Shown here piece by piece: positions 32,897-36,907 of a stretch of 36,907 bases of DNA (its first letter is position 1; each line of letters starts with the position of its first letter). The translations under genes and the position numbers were made by a program. Under the pieces are notes generated by a model. It had not been told where the DNA came from, did no database searches, and saw only the letters and a list, made by a program, of their open reading frames with translations. This DNA is from Desulfobacteraceae bacterium RAAP-1 (lineage in GTDB: Bacteria; Desulfobacterota; Desulfobacteria; Desulfobacterales; Desulfatirhabdiaceae): the NCBI GenBank assembly GCA_001443525.1, contig LKPX01000033.1, forward strand, positions 1-36,907, given 5' to 3'.

Positions 32897-33568
32897 TTTG
32901 AATGCGTCTTTAAGTAAATACTCTGGTCTTACATGACTCAATGCTCTGAAAATATTACCCTTTACATTCGGGTTGGATACATAGAGCCGATTCAGCATTT
33001 CCTTTATTTCCTTGCGCTTGGAGATTCGGGATGTTGGACACGCATTTTCAAAAACAGGAAAGTGCTGCTGCCTGGCAAAGTTACGAACGTCTTCTGCATC
33101 CGCAAACGCCAGCGGCCTGACCACCGTATATTTCCCATGAAAAAATTCCTGTGACGGCTTCATGGTGCATATTGATCCAGCGTAGCAGATATTCAGAAAC
33201 AAGGTTTCAATGATATCGTCTCTGGTATGGCCTAATGCCAGTTTACGGCATCCTGAAGCGTCGGCAATTTCAAAAAGACGCTTCCGACGCAGCCGGGAAC
33301 ACAGAAAACACGGATTTTCCCGATTTTCCGGACTATGGGCCAATATCCCGTGGCAGGTGATATCTACATGCAGGTGCAGTCCCCATTGAAGGCAATGCGC
33401 TTTCAGCAACTCTCCCATATTTCGGTCAAATCCCGGGTCAATATATATAGGGAAAATCTCGTAGTGAATCGGAATATGCGAAAGCCGATGCTGCAAAAAC
33501 CACAGAAGGGTCAAACTGTCATGACCGCCGGAAACCCCTACCGCGATCCGGTCTCCATCATGAATCAT
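32894..33568 (-). CDS. ttcA: TtcA-like tRNA 2-thiocytidine biosynthesis protein
   Basis: This PP-loop ATPase is likely to thiolate cytidine 32 of tRNA. From ATG 33568 it has 225 residues. The PP-loop SGGHDS is at 13-18, the Fe-S ligand pair CFLC (Cys87, Cys90) and a third Cys177 (ENACPTSR) match TtcA, and LGHTRDDIIETLFLN is conserved. The ATG has no ribosome binding site. The in-frame codons upstream (to the stop at 33650) encode LIKSLNRRIGQAVHQYD, which looks like the normal TtcA N-terminal helix. Translation therefore probably begins near 33617-33640 at a non-standard codon, after AAGGA within the end of rpoZ. Confidence 0.85.
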   Translation of the reverse strand: MIHDGDRIAVGVSGGHDSLTLLWFLQHRLSHIPIHYEIFPIYIDPGFDRNMGELLKAHCLQWGLHLHVDITCHGILAHSPENRENPCFLCSRLRRKRLFEIADASGCRKLALGHTRDDIIETLFLNICYAGSICTMKPSQEFFHGKYTVVRPLAFADAEDVRNFARQQHFPVFENACPTSRISKRKEIKEMLNRLYVSNPNVKGNIFRALSHVRPEYLLKDAFK

Positions 33569-33639
33569 ATCATACTGATGGACGGCCTGACCAATTCTTC
33601 TGTTCAGAGATTTAATCAGTTTTGAATCTTTGATGAGAA

Positions 33640-33849
33640 TCAGTCCTTGTTATTCTGAGATTCCGGCCTGAGTTTAATTTTCCCTGCTGCCACCTCTCTT
33701 AGCGACATGACAATATCCTCATTTCGGGGAGAGCTGACCAGGTATTCAGAGCCTTCACGTATCTGCCGCACCCGTTTGGACACCATATTGGCCAGCAGAA
33801 AACGATTGGGCACTCGCTTCAAACAATCATCTATGGTAATTCTCGCCAT
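33640..33849 (-). CDS. rpoZ: DNA-directed RNA polymerase subunit omega
   Basis: The 69-residue omega subunit assists assembly of the polymerase around beta'. It has the family signature MARITIDDCLKRVPNRFLLANMVSKRVRQI, then NEDIVMSLREVAAGKI. GAGAGG lies upstream of the ATG. Its 3' end probably overlaps the ribosome binding region of the ttcA-like gene. No spoT or gmk is adjacent. Confidence 0.96.
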   Translation of the reverse strand: MARITIDDCLKRVPNRFLLANMVSKRVRQIREGSEYLVSSPRNEDIVMSLREVAAGKIKLRPESQNNKD

Positions 33850-33940
33850 AACGGCACACCTCTCTAATATGATAAACTATGCCAGTTGATTTATGAACGG
33901 CACAGTCAAAGTTATAGGCTTTCCCGCCGCCCACCTCGAT

Positions 33941-34408
33941 TTACAAAATCTCGACCAGCTCGTAGCAACGTTTACCTCCAGGCGCGTTGAGGACCAGCTC
34001 GTCTGATGGCTTTTTACCAATAATGGCTCTACCCAGCGGCGACTCTACAGAAATCCGTCCTTCTTCAATATTGGATTCTTCCGGACCTACCAGTTGATAC
34101 TCAACAGTTTCTCCAGTATCTACATTTTCCAGAAGCACTCGGCTGCCAAAGGCAGCTCTGTCCTTAGGCAAACGGGAAGGATCAATGATATCAGCATTTG
34201 CCAGCTTATATCCTAATTCCCGAATACGGCCTTCAAGAAAACTCTGGCGCTCTTTTGCAGCTTCAAATTCGGCATTCTCTGAGAGATCGCCATGCGCACG
34301 CGCTTCTTCAATAGCTTTAATATTCTGAGGACGTTCAACTTTTTTCAGACGTTCCAGTTCTTTTTTCAGGGTGTCATAGCCCCCCTGAGTCATAGGTATT
34401 CGATCCAA
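33941..34408 (-). CDS. greA: Transcription elongation factor GreA
   Basis: GreA rescues backtracked RNA polymerase by stimulating transcript cleavage. The start is TTG 34408, supported by AGGAG 7 bases upstream, giving 155 residues. An ATG five codons later (MTQGGY) is the usual GreA opening but has no separate site. The N-terminal coiled coil (to about 75) carries EARAHGDLSENAEFEAAKERQ with its acidic tip. The C-terminal FKBP-like domain ends SPLGRAIIGKKPSDE and GGKRCYELVEI. Confidence 0.96.
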   Translation of the reverse strand: MDRIPMTQGGYDTLKKELERLKKVERPQNIKAIEEARAHGDLSENAEFEAAKERQSFLEGRIRELGYKLANADIIDPSRLPKDRAAFGSRVLLENVDTGETVEYQLVGPEESNIEEGRISVESPLGRAIIGKKPSDELVLNAPGGKRCYELVEIL

Positions 34409-34450
34409 CGTATTACTCCTGAGAATCAGTTTTGATTTTTTGTCGGCCTG

Positions 34451-35473
34451 TCATAGATAATTGGTTGACAGAATTTCTGCTATCTGCACAGCATTGGTTG
34501 CTGCCCCCTTCCGGATATTATCTGCAACAACCCACATATTGATTGCATTGGCAACAGAATCATCCTGCCGGATCCTGCCGACAAAAGTCAGATCCTGACC
34601 TGCAGCGTCTATAGGCATGGGGTAGGTATTGGTCTTCACGTTATCCACAACCTTGACACCCGGCGCATCAGACAGCAGTTTACAAATATCTTCTGGAGTT
34701 GCAGGCAGTCGCGTTTCAATATTGATGGACTCGGAATGGCTGTAAAACACGGGAACGCGAACTGTTGTAGCCGTAATGCGTATCGTGTCGTCTTCCATGA
34801 TCTTACGGGTTTCGTTCACCATTTTCATTTCTTCCTTGGTGTAGCCATTATCCAGAAACACGTCGATATGCGGCAGGCAGTTAAATGCAATACGGTGAGG
34901 ATAAACTTTATTTTCAGGTAGTTGATGATGTAACAGCGCCTCTGTCTGCTGCGTCAACTCGACGATGGCTTTCTGCCCCGTACCGGAAACCGCCTGATAT
35001 GTAGAAACGACAATGCGCTTGATCCCGAATTTTCTGTGAATTGGATTCAGGGCCACCACCATTTGAATGGTAGAACAATTAGGATTGGCGATAATGCCCT
35101 TTCGGGTATAACCGGCGACAGCATGTGCATTGACTTCGGGAACAACCAAAGGCACCTGCGGATCCATTCTCCAGGCGCTGGAATTATCTATCACTACACA
35201 ACCGGATTTAGCCGCCGCGGGTGCAAATTTTTCGCTGGTACTGCCGCCAGCGGAAAACAGCGCGATATCCATGTGTTGAAATGAATCCTCTGTCAATTCT
35301 TCAACGACGACCGGTTTTCCCCTGAACGTGAGATGTTTGCCTGCAGATTTGGAAGAGGCCAGAAACCGTACGGTATTGACCGGAAAATTCCGCTCTTCCA
35401 GACAAGCGATCATTTGATTTCCAACAGCTCCTGTCGCTCCAGCCACAGCTACATTGAATGACTTCTTAGACAT
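34451..35473 (-). CDS. asd: Aspartate-semialdehyde dehydrogenase
   Basis: The enzyme reduces aspartyl phosphate to aspartate semialdehyde for lysine, threonine, methionine and diaminopimelate. The 340-residue protein has the Rossmann motif VAGATGAVGNQM, SAGGSTSEKFAP and catalytic Cys133 in NPNCSTIQMV. The YQAVSGTGQKAI and HSESINIETR segments are also present. GAGG lies 5 bases before the start. It follows the leuB-like gene in the same direction, a frequent pair. Its product may also feed the DUF39 homocysteine route. Confidence 0.97.
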   Translation of the reverse strand: MSKKSFNVAVAGATGAVGNQMIACLEERNFPVNTVRFLASSKSAGKHLTFRGKPVVVEELTEDSFQHMDIALFSAGGSTSEKFAPAAAKSGCVVIDNSSAWRMDPQVPLVVPEVNAHAVAGYTRKGIIANPNCSTIQMVVALNPIHRKFGIKRIVVSTYQAVSGTGQKAIVELTQQTEALLHHQLPENKVYPHRIAFNCLPHIDVFLDNGYTKEEMKMVNETRKIMEDDTIRITATTVRVPVFYSHSESINIETRLPATPEDICKLLSDAPGVKVVDNVKTNTYPMPIDAAGQDLTFVGRIRQDDSVANAINMWVVADNIRKGAATNAVQIAEILSTNYL

Positions 35474-35568
35474 GTTTACCTCGACACTGCAAAAAATGAA
35501 TCAGAGTCTTCTATGCCCGTACTCCGTGCAACGCTCTGGTTTTTCAACGTCAATGGAAAGTTCGCTTT

Positions 35569-36639
35569 TCAGCAGTTATTCCTGATATATGATACTATCA
35601 AATCACCGACTTCACTGGTTGAATAGCCCATTTTTCCTGCGGCGACATCTTTAATGTCGTCTCGAAGTACTTTAATGACGCCTCTTTCAATCCAGGATGC
35701 AGCTTCGGCCTCTCCCAGTGTTTCCAGCATGATCTGGGCTGCCGAAACGGCTGCAATGGGATTTATCACCTGTAATCCGGTGTATTTGGGCGCCGATCCT
35801 CCGATCGGTTCAAACATGGAAAGCCCTTCGGGATTAATATTCCCTCCGGCGGCGATACCCATCCCGCCCTGAATCATGGCAGCCAGATCGGTAATGATGT
35901 CGCCGAACATATTGTCAGTAACAATGACATCGAACCATTCGGGATTTTTGACCATCCACATGCTGATTGCGTCCACATGCGCATAGTCCGCTTTAATATC
36001 AGGATATTCATTGGCAACTTCACGGAATGTACGCTCCCACAAATCAAACGCATAGGTCAATACATTGGTCTTTCCGCAGAGGGTAAGTTTTTTGGCCTTG
36101 TTGCGTTTACGGCAATAATCAAAGGCAAAACGAATACACCGTTCGACCCCTTTACGGGTGTTGATAGATTCCTGAACCGCCACTTCATCCGGAGTTCCCC
36201 GTTTCAGGCATCCGCCAGCGCCGGTATAAAGCCCTTCGGTATTCTCACGAACCACTACAAAATCAATATCTGCCGGTTGTTTATCCTTTAGTGGCGTGTA
36301 AACTCCCTCATAAAGCTTCACGGGGCGCAGATTGATATATTGATCAAAATGAAAGCGCAGATTCAGGAGAATGCCTTTTTCGAGTACGCCGGGTTTGACA
36401 TCCGGATGTCCGATAGCGCCCAGGAAAATAGCATCCATTTTGGCAAGAGATTTCAGCGTATCATCCGATAAAAGTTCCCCAGTGGCTCTATAATGATCGC
36501 CCCCCAGGGGATAATTAATAAAATTAAGATTAAACTGGCTTTTTTCTGCAACTGTCCGGAGTACCTTAACGCCCTCGGCGACAACTTCCGGACCGGTGCC
36601 ATCCCCCGGAATCACGGCAATCTGATAAGTTTTTAACAT
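35569..36639 (-). CDS. leuB: Isocitrate/isopropylmalate dehydrogenase family protein, probably 3-isopropylmalate dehydrogenase
   Basis: This metal- and NAD(P)-dependent beta-decarboxylating dehydrogenase would oxidise 3-isopropylmalate in leucine synthesis. I prefer ATG 36639 (GGTGGA four bases upstream) giving 356 residues. ATG 36660 adds seven residues without a ribosome binding site. Motifs are [20 protein letters not shown], the substrate loop [38 protein letters not shown] and [12 protein letters not shown]. The loop RENTEG is closer to homoisocitrate, isocitrate or tartrate dehydrogenases than to the RELTGG of classical LeuB, so substrate is not certain. Adjacency to asd favours LeuB. 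Confidence 0.8.
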   Translation of the reverse strand: MLKTYQIAVIPGDGTGPEVVAEGVKVLRTVAEKSQFNLNFINYPLGGDHYRATGELLSDDTLKSLAKMDAIFLGAIGHPDVKPGVLEKGILLNLRFHFDQYINLRPVKLYEGVYTPLKDKQPADIDFVVVRENTEGLYTGAGGCLKRGTPDEVAVQESINTRKGVERCIRFAFDYCRKRNKAKKLTLCGKTNVLTYAFDLWERTFREVANEYPDIKADYAHVDAISMWMVKNPEWFDVIVTDNMFGDIITDLAAMIQGGMGIAAGGNINPEGLSMFEPIGGSAPKYTGLQVINPIAAVSAAQIMLETLGEAEAASWIERGVIKVLRDDIKDVAAGKMGYSTSEVGDLIVSYIRNNC

Positions 36640-36718
36640 AGTATCCACCACAATTGACATTAAAAAAATATGATCCCTGACAGCGCCCGTGACGTCATCA
36701 AAGGATCATGAAAAACAT

Positions 36719-36760
36719 GCAGCGCCAGCGCTGCACGCGGACATTTTACAAAGCCGTCAA
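36719..36760 (+). repeat. Dispersed repeat, right-end fragment F
   Basis: It begins with a perfect hairpin GCAGCGC-CA-GCGCTGC and continues cgcggacattttacaaagccgtc, the right end of the repeat. No left half is present. It is followed three bases later by the start of the full copy at 36764, so two members lie in tandem upstream of the leuB-like gene. Confidence 0.7.
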
Positions 36761-36763
36761 ATT

Positions 36764-36907
36764 TGATGGCTTCGTAAAATGTCGATTTTTAGACGGCTTC
36801 GTAAAAAGTTCGCAGGCAAGGCGCGCAAATCCTGAGGAATGAAGCGTACTTTTCGTACGCTGCAATGACGAAGGATGCGGCGCAACGCAGCATGCGGACT
36901 TTTTACG
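36764..36907 (+). repeat. Dispersed repeat, best-preserved copy G (reaches window edge)
   Basis: This is the reference copy. Two tandem left-end motifs (gatggcttcgtaaaatgtcg and gacggcttcgtaaaaagttc) are followed by core caggcaaggcgcgcaaatc, ctgaggaatgaagcg, the palindrome agcgtacttttcgtacgct and gacgaaggatgcggcgcaac. The right end is gcatgcggactttttacg, cut by the window edge. Both ends are mutually inverted. No protein is encoded. It matches copy B in order over its whole length. Confidence 0.88.

Noticed and set aside
1-36907. CRISPR array, prophage, integrase or transposase gene
   Set aside because: No regularly spaced repeats, cas genes, phage genes or transposase motifs were found; the dispersed repeat is non-coding and irregularly spaced.

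Overview
The window reads as chromosomal DNA of a Gram-negative bacterium with an LPS-type outer membrane (kdsA, kdsC, lptA, lptB, lptC). I infer a sulfate-reducer-like member of the Desulfobacterota, probably Desulfobacterales. The basis is gene content: a DUF39 homocysteine-biosynthesis protein, GTP cyclohydrolase FolE2, a XylR-type sigma-54 activator, and an rpoN operon carrying a mannose-type PTS EIIA. No 16S gene is present to confirm this. Most of the window is core, housekeeping sequence; I see no phage, plasmid, CRISPR array or transposase gene.

Layout. 1-275: start of an AAA-like ATPase running off the left edge (-). 276-1001: gene-poor, with a degenerate repeat and an orphan terminator-like hairpin. 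1002-2087: acidic repeat protein, then a terminator. 2282-6787: valS, nadC and a rhomboid protease fused to a DnaJ C-terminal-like domain (+). 6798-7631: degV (-). 8043-11330: a nitronate-monooxygenase-like flavoprotein (+), a XylR/DmpR-type enhancer-binding protein (-), and a divergent small secreted protein behind a sigma-54-type promoter. 11348-13384: periplasmic-binding/PAS sensor kinase with a degenerate ATPase domain (-). 13529-15833: gap-tpiA-secG-tRNA-Leu(GAG) operon (-). 15957-23240: ten-gene operon kdsA-kdsC-lptC-lptA-lptB-rpoN-hpf-ptsN-rapZ-EIIA(Man) (-). 23527-31758: M23 peptidase, DUF39, thpR, recA, alaS, PBP4-type carboxypeptidase (+). 31930-36639: folE2, ttcA-like, rpoZ, greA, asd and an isopropylmalate-dehydrogenase-family gene (-).

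How parts work together. The kdsA operon couples Kdo synthesis and LPS transport to sigma-54, ribosome hibernation and nitrogen-PTS control. The sigma-54 made there would serve the XylR-like activator and its apparent target at 11028. Asd supplies aspartate semialdehyde, the substrate proposed for the DUF39 route to homocysteine.

The most unusual element is a dispersed intergenic repeat family, at least nine intact, deleted or solo-end copies in 37 kb. Its ends are inverted copies of GGCTTCGTAAAAAGTCCG, it has a conserved core, and its ends touch gene boundaries. One copy is fused in frame upstream of the activator gene, another carries the folE2 stop codon, and others abut the ttcA and lptB stops. 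It has no coding capacity and looks like a MITE- or REP-like element mobilised in trans. Other points of interest are the rhomboid-DnaJ fusion, the degenerate sensor kinase, the acidic multivalent protein, and a ttcA-like gene whose conserved N-terminus lies upstream of any standard start codon.
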